Source of the DNA: a virus
DNA: 64,000 nucleotides
Virus record (IMG/VR): IMGVR_UViG_3300020119_000126
Location: 26,157-90,156 of that record
Strand: one strand, 5' to 3'
This document shows, one piece after another, positions 25,410 through 33,632 of this stretch (position 1 is its first letter; each line of letters starts with the position of its first letter). Both the position numbers and the translations under genes were made by a program. The notes under the pieces were generated by a model. The model searched no databases. It saw only the letters and a list, made by a program, of their open reading frames with translations, and had not been told where the DNA came from.

Positions 25410-27218
25410 TTACGGCTCCGAAGGAACGGTGTAACCCGTTGTGTTACCGTTGATGAGAATGAACTCACAGTAACCCGCCGCATCATAGAGAACCGTACCA
25501 ATGATTTCCAGCATGACGATGTCACCCGCCCGTAGACGGATAGGCAGCGGTTGCCAGAAGACCTGGTTGGCTCGGATACGCAAGCTATAGGGTGTCGTGG
25601 TGTTCGTGATGCTGAAGGGACTCTCTACTTCAAGGTCAACCGCATAGTTCGAGCCGCTGGTTGCGGTGATGAATGGCGTTGGTGTCCAGGCAGTCGCCTT
25701 GAGTTGGTTACCAAATAGATAGTTGGCGAGATTGGCGTCCTTCCACTTATAGCTGAAACGCAGGGTCAAGGCACGAGTACGGGTCACCACATCATCCATG
25801 AAGTAGCTACCCACGACCATTTCCTCGCGGGGTGTGGTTGTGACGTTACTCATCTCGACAATAACCTGAGTGACAGGCAGTGGATTAGGCAGCCCGGCCA
25901 CAGTAGGCAGACTGAACGTACCCTTGCAGGCCAGAGGGATACTGCGGAAGTCTTCAAAGCTATTGCCTGCCCACACTTCGGGATGATTGTCGTATTCAGG
26001 AACACGACCCATCAACTGCATCATCATTTCAACCGGAGCCGTGGCTGCTACAGTCGTGCGCAACAGATTGACCTTGTTGTCAAAGCCAATCACGCCCTGA
26101 CCATAGACATTGTCACGCCCAGGGATCATCTTACGAGCCGCAATCCAGGGCATGTTCGCTTCGTTGGTCTGGAAGGTAAAGACATGCTGACCAACACCCG
26201 TTGAAGGATTAGTGGTCGTTGCCTTGCCAAGAGCAGCCAGGAGCAAGACACCGATACTGTCCTGCAAACGCGGCATGATCTGAGCGCCACCTGCCACAGC
26301 CACGCCTGACTTATAAGCGCCCGTTGGCGTCATGGTACCACCCACTTCTAGTGGGATGGTTTCCTGCATCTGGCTTTCGCCATAGTCTACTTCGCGAGTA
26401 CGCAGTCTCCACCAGGTCAACTGATTGCGGTTAAAGTCCTTGGCCGCATAACCACCCAGGATACCCAGGGTCACAACTGCTGTCGCATCGACGACAGTTT
26501 CATATAGGGGTACCGAGTTGGCAGCCACCCCTGTGGTCACAGTGCGGAAGCTGATGATGGTGCCTTCATAGGCAATACTGGTTACGGCTGAGTTAGAAGC
26601 CAGACGTGTAGCAATCGTCGCAGCCAAACCAAGGATAGTGCTCTGGCCTGTCGCTGTGATGTCGATGTTATTGCCAGTGTTGCTGCTGGTTGAGAAGGTA
26701 TAGGTTGTTGAACCAACGACCAGGGTTTCAGTGTTGAGTGGCATAGCAGCAATCGCTACGCGGCCAAAGCCTGCACGCAGGTCACCACCATTCAAGCCAC
26801 CTGTGAAGGTTGAACCTGAAAGGGTAATAACCGAGCTTGACTTCGCCAGAGTGAAGGCATTACCAGCCTGACCTGGTATCCAGGCTTCGAAGAACAGAGT
26901 CGTCACACTACCAGAAGCCGTGACATGGATTGCCGGGCGAGTAGCCGTATAATAGCCACCATTGCCTGTACCCTTCATGGCTGACACGGCATTAGCCAAG
27001 GTGTCCGTCAGAAGTGTACCAATGGCAATATCATTGGCCGCAGCCGGGGTTGTCTTGAAACGATAAGCGATGCCATTGACGGTCAGTGTGTCGGAATCGG
27101 CTGGATTGGCTGAGAACGTGGCATAAGCCTGAGCCGCAATAGCTTCGGGCTGACCATCCTCATACTTGCCATATTGGAGAGCAACAGCGAATTCGCCTTG
27201 CTGAGTAGTAATCGTCAT
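25410..27218 (-). CDS. Major tail tube-like protein
   Basis: A 602-residue protein in the tail-tube position, before the chaperones and tape measure. The C-terminal half (from LTWWRLRTREVDYGESQMQE) is the likely tube domain. The N-terminal half carries two copies of a small beta domain: DTLTVNGIAYRFKTTP with IAIGTLLTDTLANAV near residues 42-130, and ETLVVGSTTYTFSTSS near 165-240. Such domains often decorate phage tubes. No contractile sheath gene is nearby, which supports a siphovirus. Confidence 0.7.
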   Translation of the reverse strand: MTITTQQGEFAVALQYGKYEDGQPEAIAAQAYATFSANPADSDTLTVNGIAYRFKTTPAAANDIAIGTLLTDTLANAVSAMKGTGNGGYYTATRPAIHVTASGSVTTLFFEAWIPGQAGNAFTLAKSSSVITLSGSTFTGGLNGGDLRAGFGRVAIAAMPLNTETLVVGSTTYTFSTSSNTGNNIDITATGQSTILGLAATIATRLASNSAVTSIAYEGTIISFRTVTTGVAANSVPLYETVVDATAVVTLGILGGYAAKDFNRNQLTWWRLRTREVDYGESQMQETIPLEVGGTMTPTGAYKSGVAVAGGAQIMPRLQDSIGVLLLAALGKATTTNPSTGVGQHVFTFQTNEANMPWIAARKMIPGRDNVYGQGVIGFDNKVNLLRTTVAATAPVEMMMQLMGRVPEYDNHPEVWAGNSFEDFRSIPLACKGTFSLPTVAGLPNPLPVTQVIVEMSNVTTTPREEMVVGSYFMDDVVTRTRALTLRFSYKWKDANLANYLFGNQLKATAWTPTPFITATSGSNYAVDLEVESPFSITNTTTPYSLRIRANQVFWQPLPIRLRAGDIVMLEIIGTVLYDAAGYCEFILINGNTTGYTVPSEP

Positions 27219-27238
27219 GATGAAACCTCATTGACCTA

Positions 27239-27252
27239 TTCGGTATGCCGAA
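27239..27252. repeat. Near-palindrome TTCGGTATGCCGAA
   Basis: One-mismatch copy of the dispersed palindrome (C to T at position 6), located between genes in front of the tail tube gene. Confidence 0.65.
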
Positions 27253-27281
27253 TTCTCAGCCATGTCGAAGCGGGACGGTGA

Positions 27282-27821
27282 CTAGAGAGTTTTTCCGGTT
27301 AAGACCTGGAACCATATCTTGCCGTACCAGATGAATTGGCCTTCGCCACCCCCTTGGGTCAAGGTCGAAGACATCACGCGAGTTTGAAGCGGTTCCTCGC
27401 CAAATTCATCAATTCCAAGGGCTACCGGAGCCAGAGCGACAGAGCGCTCGGCGCGAGAGATAATGACAGCAGCTAACTGGCGGGCGTTGTCGCGGGTAAT
27501 TCGTGTGCTGAAGAACATTTCTAACTGCACGGTGAAACGGCGATACCACATCTCACCACCCCCTAGTTCATAGGGCGGCGGGTTGTGCTCAGCACCATTG
27601 GCATTCGGGACCACAATCTCGTGTCGCCATTGTCCATCGGCGTCGGGATCATTGGGGAATGTCATAACACTGACCTTGAATCGAGTCGGGTCATCTTGCA
27701 GTAGACCGGGACGAACTAAGCCTGCGCGAGTTGAATCACTGGTGTCAACATCATCTTGTAGTAATTCCGTCAAATGATCATTGACGCTTTCAATAATCAT
27801 ATTAATGATGGCATCAGTCAT
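27282..27821 (-). CDS. Tail terminator/completion-like protein
   Basis: A 179-residue protein in the head-to-tail joining position, between the connector and tail tube genes. It has TFPNDPDADGQWRHEIVV, a WYRRFTVQLEMFF strand and an ITRDNARQLAAVIISRAE helix, a layout usual for tail terminator proteins. The ATG at 27819-27821 is chosen over a GTG nine bases upstream. It has a GGTGG ribosome-site-like sequence and overlaps the stop of the preceding 37-codon gene by ATGA. Confidence 0.6.
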   Translation of the reverse strand: MTDAIINMIIESVNDHLTELLQDDVDTSDSTRAGLVRPGLLQDDPTRFKVSVMTFPNDPDADGQWRHEIVVPNANGAEHNPPPYELGGGEMWYRRFTVQLEMFFSTRITRDNARQLAAVIISRAERSVALAPVALGIDEFGEEPLQTRVMSSTLTQGGGEGQFIWYGKIWFQVLTGKTL

Positions 27822-27931
27822 CGAGGCCACCTTTCACATAACTCATCAATAGTTTTACAGAGCCAGCGCCAATGGCACCTGAAGATAATGGTGTCAAGAC
27901 GGTCAAGAAGAAAAACTATCCACCATTTCAT
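27818..27931 (-). CDS. 37-residue Trp-rich mini-protein
   Basis: A 37-codon reading frame (MKWWIVFLLDRLDTIIF onward) that fills the gap between the connector and terminator-like genes. It overlaps the upstream stop and the downstream start by ATGA at both ends, which is the signature of a translated, coupled gene in this operon. The N-terminal half is hydrophobic and could be a short membrane segment. The family is unknown. Confidence 0.5.
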   Translation of the reverse strand: MKWWIVFLLDRLDTIIFRCHWRWLCKTIDELCERWPR

Positions 27932-28629
27932 CGTTGGGGCTTCCTGGGGTTAAGTAGATAGAAGCTTTCGCGATCCTGGGGTGCAATCTTGGACAACACC
28001 CGTTGAGCTTGTTCAATGAACCACTTGGCCTGCTTCTGCGCCGGGTTATGTTCAGGATTACCGCTGTCTTGCTTACGATTCCACTGCCGCACGTTAGCAG
28101 CCTGCACACTGATTGGCTCCATTGCCATGGCTGCCACCAGGTAGACGAAGGGCTGCTCCATCCACTGCGGAAATTCCATCAGGTCATCATCCTGTTCCGG
28201 GGGATGCCAGATACGAAAATAATTGAGCACCAGTTTCTGTGAGGCAGAAGGAGTAAAGCCAAGGGTCAGGTTGCCTGTCGGCCATTCCCAATAGGCTTCA
28301 CGAGGTAGGCCAGTCACATCAGTCGGCCAGCTTACTTCGGGCAAGCGTTTATAGGGTGGAATGAACCTTGTGGAAGATGTGTCTACCAGAGCGACGAGAC
28401 CTGATTTTTCGACAGTGTCTATAAGGTCGGAAGGCAGGACGAAGCGACTCTGTGTCCCATCGCCCTGGTAGACATATTCATCAGCCCGCGCTGTATGCTG
28501 TGATAGCTCAGCGCAGGCCCAGCGTGCGTAGGCCGCGAATTGGAGTGCGGTGTAACGACTATCAGCAGTGTCATCCTTGAGAATACCCTCTTGGATGTAC
28601 GTCTTCATCGTGGCCCACGTCACGCTCAT
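27928..28629 (-). CDS. Head-tail connector/adaptor-like protein
   Basis: A 233-residue protein downstream of the capsid gene. The N-terminus is helical (AALQFAAYARWACAELSQHT-like pattern), followed by beta segments (SRFVLPSDLIDTVEKSGL) and a helical C-terminus. This matches the general plan of phage adaptor proteins that bind the portal. Assignment rests mainly on gene order. Confidence 0.5.
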   Translation of the reverse strand: MSVTWATMKTYIQEGILKDDTADSRYTALQFAAYARWACAELSQHTARADEYVYQGDGTQSRFVLPSDLIDTVEKSGLVALVDTSSTRFIPPYKRLPEVSWPTDVTGLPREAYWEWPTGNLTLGFTPSASQKLVLNYFRIWHPPEQDDDLMEFPQWMEQPFVYLVAAMAMEPISVQAANVRQWNRKQDSGNPEHNPAQKQAKWFIEQAQRVLSKIAPQDRESFYLLNPRKPQR

Positions 28630-28632
28630 GAG

Positions 28633-29043
28633 TTAGAGACCCCCGACGATGTTGACCGGGATGTCATCGCGCCGGACATACTTGCCTGCATACGTGCCAT
28701 TCAGAATCTTGAGGTAGCCATAGGTCGTGTTGGAGTCCAGATAGACATGGCGGTCAACGGCGAATGAGGTAGCCGCAGGCAGGTTACCTTCAAAGGTGTA
28801 GACGCCATTGGATGCACTGTAGTAAGCAGTGCCACCTGTGGCAGTGCCCCACTGTGCTGTTGCCTGGTCACCATAAGCAGCAATCACGGCAGTACGGACA
28901 GCATCTGAGGTCAGGCCAGGTGCCTGGATGGTGCCTGTGTCCGTATAGATATAAATCTTGGCGGTGCCTGTTGCCAGAGCAGCGACAAGACCTGCAACAG
29001 TCGTCACATCGACGGCAGATGAAGGCGGGTTAGTCGGTGTCAT
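28633..29043 (-). CDS. Small head or neck protein
   Basis: A 136-residue, Ala/Thr-rich, beta-rich protein directly after the major capsid gene and its terminator. YSASNGVYTFEGNLP and TTYGYLKILNGTYAGKYV are visible. Its position fits a head decoration or neck protein. The family is not recognised. Confidence 0.55.
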   Translation of the reverse strand: MTPTNPPSSAVDVTTVAGLVAALATGTAKIYIYTDTGTIQAPGLTSDAVRTAVIAAYGDQATAQWGTATGGTAYYSASNGVYTFEGNLPAATSFAVDRHVYLDSNTTYGYLKILNGTYAGKYVRRDDIPVNIVGGL

Positions 29044-29060
29044 TGATTTCTCCTTGGAAA

Positions 29061-29085
29061 AGGGTCAGGTTATTGGTCTGACCCT
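29061..29085 (-). terminator. Intrinsic terminator after capsid gene
   Basis: The minus-strand transcript forms an 8-base-pair stem (AGGGTCAG with CTGACCCT) with a 9-base loop. The U-run starts within the 3' arm (CTGACCCUUUUCC). It lies just downstream of the capsid stop codon and would lower readthrough into the connector and tail genes. Confidence 0.75.
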
Positions 29086-29093
29086 CTCATTAA

Positions 29094-30503
29094 CTAGCCT
29101 TGCAGCATCGCGCCGACCTGACGGAAGGACGCGCTGAGGAATAGGGTTTCCAGAACGTTCGGGTTATAGTTGCAATAGCCCTGGTAGCTATCCCACGAAA
29201 AGCGCCAGATGCTGTCGAAGTCATCAATGGGACCAGGCGCGTGCAAACGCGGCGGGCGACCAACACCCATGACGATGCCATCTGACCCACCCACGAAAAT
29301 GCAGGAGTGGATGTGCAGACCCTTGGTCACATAAGCGTAAACACCAGCACCCAGGTTGGTGCTCATGTCTACCATGATCGGCTGGTCAAAGCTCAACCGC
29401 TTGTTGGTCGTGTCGATGTCCACGATACGACGATTGGTCAACTTACCATCGCGGAAGTCCACACCGTTCGACACGCCAAAATCGCTGGTGCGCTGAACAT
29501 GGATAGACACGATGTCATTGATGGCGAAGTTGGTCATGGTCGTACCACTGTCAAGCTGGACATAGTGCGTAGCACCAGGTTGTCCAACCTTCCAGGTTGA
29601 ATCGACCATCTTGGTCGGATCATTCGGGTCAGGTGAGCCGTCACCAGCCGCAATTGCTGCGGAGACACTGGCCTGCACCGTGATAGTGCCTGCATTGAAC
29701 AGAGTCGCCTTGGGTGTCTCGACGAAACGCACGTTACGATAGGTGCCGACTTCATAGTTCAACAGACGGCTCGGATCAGCATAGGCCATGGGGGTTAGCC
29801 AATCCTTGGGGTCTGTCTGCTGCTGAAGGTCGAAGATCACGCCGGGTGAGGTGATGCAGACGATGGTACCGACTGTACCATTCAGGTTCTGCGCATAGGG
29901 CACACCACGATACTTCATGCCCAGGTGAATTTCGTTCAACTGGCTGGTGGAGATTTTGTCGTCACTGGTCAAGCCAGCAAAGCTGCTTGCGCCAGAGGCG
30001 TAGAGTTTGAAAGGAACACTGAGCATAGCATTGCGGGCCAGCATGTCCTGCACGTCAATCATGTGCTGACCGAGCTTGTCCTGAACGATGCGGCGAATAG
30101 CCGACATATTGCCGCCCTGGTACTGCCAGTAGGTCACCAGTTCGTCGTAGACATGGTAGCTAACCTTGCCACCATAACGCTCGAACGTGATTTCCTGACC
30201 CTTGCTGTCGAAATGTGCTGAGGGCGCACTCATATCGCGCAGGCCAATGCGGTTGAAGTCGGGGTGAATGTCATACAGGCTGGTGACCGACATCGTCTTG
30301 GCGGCGCGGTTTGCCAGGTTCTGCTGGAATGAGATATACGGTGAGAAGACTGAGCGCCAGCGGTAAACATCACGCAAGACCGGATCGTAGAACATACGCT
30401 CCTTGGTCGTGATGCCTGCCCAGGGATGGTTGGCGTACAGACTCGTGTCGAATGTGGGAGAGAAGTCAGACCGTTGGTACGGTGAACCGATGATGTCAGC
30501 CAT
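29094..30503 (-). CDS. Major capsid protein (HK97 fold, N4 gp56-like)
   Basis: A 469-residue protein downstream of the scaffold and portal genes. The N-terminal half (YDPVLRDVYRWRSVFSPYIS, then GQEITFERYGGKVSYHVYDE and HMIDVQDMLARNAM) resembles N4 gp56-like HK97-fold capsid proteins. A beta-rich insertion (about 280-390) may be a surface domain. A terminator immediately follows the gene, which is common for abundant capsid messages. Confidence 0.75.
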   Translation of the reverse strand: MADIIGSPYQRSDFSPTFDTSLYANHPWAGITTKERMFYDPVLRDVYRWRSVFSPYISFQQNLANRAAKTMSVTSLYDIHPDFNRIGLRDMSAPSAHFDSKGQEITFERYGGKVSYHVYDELVTYWQYQGGNMSAIRRIVQDKLGQHMIDVQDMLARNAMLSVPFKLYASGASSFAGLTSDDKISTSQLNEIHLGMKYRGVPYAQNLNGTVGTIVCITSPGVIFDLQQQTDPKDWLTPMAYADPSRLLNYEVGTYRNVRFVETPKATLFNAGTITVQASVSAAIAAGDGSPDPNDPTKMVDSTWKVGQPGATHYVQLDSGTTMTNFAINDIVSIHVQRTSDFGVSNGVDFRDGKLTNRRIVDIDTTNKRLSFDQPIMVDMSTNLGAGVYAYVTKGLHIHSCIFVGGSDGIVMGVGRPPRLHAPGPIDDFDSIWRFSWDSYQGYCNYNPNVLETLFLSASFRQVGAMLQG

Positions 30504-30512
30504 TGTTACCTC

Positions 30513-31238
30513 TTAGAAGGTCTTACGGGAAGCCATCGCTGCATCCATTTCCCGTTCCAGCGTAATGTACTGCTGCTGGTACTTTGGATCGCGATAATCA
30601 AGCTTCTCCATGTCATCTTGAATTTCGTTCATCGAGCGTGCCCGATTATTGTCACGTGAGCCGAGGCTGACGGTTGGGGTAGCACCTGCCAGAAAGTTAC
30701 GACGCTGTGCAGCCAGGCCCTGTTCTTCGGTGTCAGTCTGTTGTGTCTGCTGCTGCGTGGTATCTGTCTTGGTCTCATCTTGCTTGGAAGGCGTAATCTT
30801 GTCGCTCAGGCGCTTCAGGTAGGCTTCGTAGTCTTCCGGCTTGTCGAAGTCGTCCGGTGCCCGGAGGTCTTCTGGCTCAAACACCTTAAAGACATCTTTG
30901 TACTTGTCTTTAACCACGGTTGAGGTCTTAAGCAGGCTGTGCTCACGTTCCCACTTGGTAGCTAACTTCTCGAACTTGTCTTTCTCGGAAGTCATGTCAT
31001 TCAGTTGCTTCTGAATGTCCTTGGTTCCTGTGCGAACCTTGCCTTCGGCTTCTTCAGCGCGAGAGACTGCATCGTCGTAGAGTTCTTGCAGTTTTTCCTG
31101 GTCTTTTTCCAGCTTGGTGTACTTTTTGGACAGGCCGCGATACTTGGCTTCGTAGTCCACTGATTTGACGCCGTCAGTGTCGCGCTTCACCGCTTCTGAA
31201 CGCGAGGCTGTAGTGTCAAGGTCAGATGTGTCAGGCAT
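30513..31238 (-). CDS. Capsid scaffolding protein
   Basis: A 241-residue, strongly charged, helical protein directly before the major capsid gene. A long coiled coil (YRGLSKKYTKLEKDQEKLQE) is followed by a Gln/Thr-rich hinge (DTTQQQTQQTDTEEQ) and a short basic-acidic tail. This is typical of phage scaffolds. The ATG at 31236-31238 has a GGGGG ribosome site. An ATG 60 bases upstream in frame is rejected because the terminator hairpin at 31258-31279 would then be inside the gene. Confidence 0.75.
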   Translation of the reverse strand: MPDTSDLDTTASRSEAVKRDTDGVKSVDYEAKYRGLSKKYTKLEKDQEKLQELYDDAVSRAEEAEGKVRTGTKDIQKQLNDMTSEKDKFEKLATKWEREHSLLKTSTVVKDKYKDVFKVFEPEDLRAPDDFDKPEDYEAYLKRLSDKITPSKQDETKTDTTQQQTQQTDTEEQGLAAQRRNFLAGATPTVSLGSRDNNRARSMNEIQDDMEKLDYRDPKYQQQYITLEREMDAAMASRKTF

Positions 31239-31251
31239 GAGAGAACCCCCA

Positions 31252-31279
31252 AATAAAATAGTCGGATTTCTCCGACTAT
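31252..31279 (-). terminator. Intrinsic terminator before scaffold gene
   Basis: A perfect 9-base-pair stem (ATAGTCGGA with TCCGACTAT) with a 4-base loop, followed in the minus-strand transcript by UUUAUUU. It separates the portal group from the scaffold-capsid group and may set their expression ratio. Confidence 0.7.
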
Positions 31280-31312
31280 CGTCAACTATGCCCGACAAGT
31301 GAAACCTGACAC

Positions 31313-31510
31313 TTATATGGACTTCTGAACTTTCCTGATCAGTTCGATGTCAGCCAGGTTCAGCTTGACCTTTTCTTCCCAAAAGGCCAGTTCAACCTCA
31401 ACCCTGTCCTTGTCGATGTAGCGAATGAAGTAGCCCTGCGGGAAGGACTGCAAGTCTCCCCGCAATGCTTCCCGGCGTATCTTGACCGTGTCACCGTACT
31501 GAAAGGTCAT
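31313..31510 (-). CDS. Small SH3/KOW-like protein
   Basis: A 65-residue protein, MTFQYGDTVKIRREALRG at the start, with strand-rich GYFIRYIDKDRVEVELAFWE. The F-x-x-G-D-x-V-x-I opening resembles small SH3 or KOW-like barrels. It overlaps the portal stop codon by one base. The function is unknown. Confidence 0.6.
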   Translation of the reverse strand: MTFQYGDTVKIRREALRGDLQSFPQGYFIRYIDKDRVEVELAFWEEKVKLNLADIELIRKVQKSI

Positions 31511-33147
31511 TACTGCTCACCGGGTTCCTTCATGATGGTCGAGATAGCCTGCGTTTTGGTGTGGACCTGGACTTTGCCCTGGGATGGAGCACTGGTCGTT
31601 TCCTTGGTTTCGCTTGAGCCTGCCAACTGCTGCAAGAACTGCAACCACTTCATGACATCTTCCTCAGTGCGCTGCGCGTCTTCGGTCAGGTTTAGCAGCT
31701 TATTGCCATCGCGGGGCGTAATCATCTGGCTCTGGATGCCAATCGCCACTTCATTCAGGTCAGCTTCACGATCACGCGGGATCATGGGTGACCAATCAAC
31801 TGCCCAATCGACTTCTTCCAGATGTTTCGTGGTGATGCCAGCAATACCCTTCTGTGCAGCCAACTGTGCTATAGCCTTGGCAATCAGGATCAGACCAGTG
31901 GTCCAGTATGTCCTGACTGCTCTAACCTTAGCCGTGAGGGGGTGCATACGGAAAGCCAGGGTCAAGGCTGAACGCTGGCTACCTTCGTCTTCGCCTTCAG
32001 CCACACCAGGGATAAACGTATCTCGACCAAACTGCTGGCGCAGGGTTTCGACATGGTTGACCATCGCCTCATTAAGTGGAGGTGGGTCAATAGCAAACAC
32101 GTCTGGTTCTTCACCACCTGGCGGTGTCTGACCCAAATTGATGGCTGGCCTGGTTCCACCAATGTCCATAGTCTTGGGAGCCGTATTAACATTACGGATA
32201 TAGGTGTCACGATGGCTCACTTCTTCAATCACGTCAGAAATGTCAGCCTGCCGAGCATTCATTTCCTTGGCAAGTTCAACCACGTCATCTAGCAGACTCA
32301 AGCCATAAAAGCTGCCAGCCCGTTCGCGAGGGATATAGAAGAAAGGCACCTTACCAAAGGGATTATCCATGTCATCAAACAGGAACTCGGTACTGCCAAT
32401 CTTATACTTCAGCGGCTTATCACCTAGCTTGATGGTGACCTTCTTTTCGGTCCAATGCTCGATGAACAAAGGATCAGCCGCGCCATCAGCAAGGTCATAG
32501 CCAAAACGAAGATGAGCTTCGCGACCTGACATTCGGTAAATAACCCAGGCTTCAAGCAAATACTCTGGTCGCCCAGTGTCCCATACAGGTAGAAAAAAAT
32601 CAGGAAGGATATGTTCCAGCCGGATGCCATATTCCAGCTTAAGGTCTTCAGGATTCCAGCCCAGGCGAAAGACGATACCGCCCAGGAACGACTGAAGTAG
32701 CCCGGCTTCTTGCTGTAAGGAGCGCCCATTATTATCAGTCCACACCCGGTTGATGAAGTCTTCAAGCTCATCGGCTCGTGTTCTGGCCGCATCATCCACC
32801 TTGTCTTTGCCTGGTTTATTGCGTGGCGTAATGCGGATAGGAGCCAGTGGACCTGGCGTATCATTGACCTCGCCAAATAGAACATAGCTATGCTCCATGC
32901 ACACTTTCTTCAGGTAGTTAATCTGAAGGGGATAACGCAGCGCCGGATTGCCATGATCATCCACGCCTTCAGGCATAGTCTCATTGAGCCATTGCCCAGT
33001 AAAGCCCCACCAATACTTCAGGTAGCGGTCTGCCTGATAGGACCAGCGGGCAAAGGGAAAGATAGCGGGGAACTCATCCTGGGTAAAAGGAACAGTTGTG
33101 CCCGTACCTATGCGGCGGTCTTCGATGTCTTGAAAATATGAAGGCAT
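31510..33147 (-). CDS. Portal protein
   Basis: A 545-residue protein in the portal position, between the large terminase and the scaffold. ADRYLKYWWGFTGQWLNE, FGKVPFFYIPRERAG and SGREAHLRFGYDLADG are visible, and the long helix-rich C-terminus ends in a flexible Gln/Thr-rich tail. The arrangement (N-terminal helices, wing, then crown) fits SPP1 gp6-like portals. It forms the ring through which DNA enters and leaves the head. Confidence 0.8.
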   Translation of the reverse strand: MPSYFQDIEDRRIGTGTTVPFTQDEFPAIFPFARWSYQADRYLKYWWGFTGQWLNETMPEGVDDHGNPALRYPLQINYLKKVCMEHSYVLFGEVNDTPGPLAPIRITPRNKPGKDKVDDAARTRADELEDFINRVWTDNNGRSLQQEAGLLQSFLGGIVFRLGWNPEDLKLEYGIRLEHILPDFFLPVWDTGRPEYLLEAWVIYRMSGREAHLRFGYDLADGAADPLFIEHWTEKKVTIKLGDKPLKYKIGSTEFLFDDMDNPFGKVPFFYIPRERAGSFYGLSLLDDVVELAKEMNARQADISDVIEEVSHRDTYIRNVNTAPKTMDIGGTRPAINLGQTPPGGEEPDVFAIDPPPLNEAMVNHVETLRQQFGRDTFIPGVAEGEDEGSQRSALTLAFRMHPLTAKVRAVRTYWTTGLILIAKAIAQLAAQKGIAGITTKHLEEVDWAVDWSPMIPRDREADLNEVAIGIQSQMITPRDGNKLLNLTEDAQRTEEDVMKWLQFLQQLAGSSETKETTSAPSQGKVQVHTKTQAISTIMKEPGEQ

Positions 33148-33381
33148 TTAGAGTTCCTTTAACCAGAGTGTCTTGACCCATCCAATGAGGCCACCATACT
33201 CCACCAGGGAATAGGGGTCTTGGATTGGCAAGGTATAGATGTGATAAACGGTTTCACCTGCATCAGCGCAACCACCCCGGTAGCCTTTACAGCGCCGGGC
33301 AGTTTCAGATGGCCCCATACGTATTTGGACATTGACCAGCGTTTCGCGTGGTTCAAGTTCCATGATTCGCTTTAAGGTCAT
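33148..33381 (-). CDS. Hypothetical protein with Cys pair
   Basis: A 77-residue protein between terminase and portal. CKGYRGGCADAGETVYHIYT suggests a small metal- or disulfide-binding loop. It is coupled to the upstream 84-codon gene by an ATGA overlap and ends one base before the portal gene region. The family is unknown. Confidence 0.6.
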   Translation of the reverse strand: MTLKRIMELEPRETLVNVQIRMGPSETARRCKGYRGGCADAGETVYHIYTLPIQDPYSLVEYGGLIGWVKTLWLKEL

Positions 33382-33632
33382 CGTCGTCTGCGCCTGATGA
33401 CCTGCTTGGTCCCTACAATCGGACTATCATAGAAGCCTTTGGCTATCCAGAAGCAGAGTCGAGCCAGTTTATGGTCCAGCATGAGCAATTGACCCCAACG
33501 GTTGAAGGTCAGGCCAATAATTCGGCATGCCGAAAATCTAACGTCTGCGATGGCGTCTGAAATGTCGGTCTTTAAGCGGCCTATCTCGACGATCAGTGCG
33601 CGTAGTAGCAACCGGATACGTTCCATCATCAT
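33378..33632 (-). CDS. Hypothetical protein overlapping terminase end
   Basis: A reading frame of up to 84 codons whose first 95 bases overlap the terminase 3' end in another frame. Three successive ATG codons (33626, 33629, 33632) follow an AGGA sequence. The third has the best spacing. The ATGA overlap with the next gene supports translation. The C-terminus is five arginines. It contains a copy of the dispersed palindrome. Confidence 0.5.
   Translation of the reverse strand: MMMERIRLLLRALIVEIGRLKTDISDAIADVRFSACRIIGLTFNRWGQLLMLDHKLARLCFWIAKGFYDSPIVGTKQVIRRRRR
33521..33534. repeat. Palindrome TTCGGC-AT-GCCGAA
   Basis: Exact copy in the gene after terminase, read in the third codon phase as Phe-Ser-Ala-Cys-Arg. 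Confidence 0.85.

Noticed and set aside
31532-32131. A 199-codon plus-strand frame opposite the portal gene
   Set aside because: It is antisense to the portal gene, with a Ser/Arg-rich translation and no ribosome site.
33538-33632. Programmed frameshift joining terminase to the 84-codon frame
   Set aside because: No slippery heptamer was found in the overlap, and the 84-codon frame has its own AGGA-preceded ATG codons.
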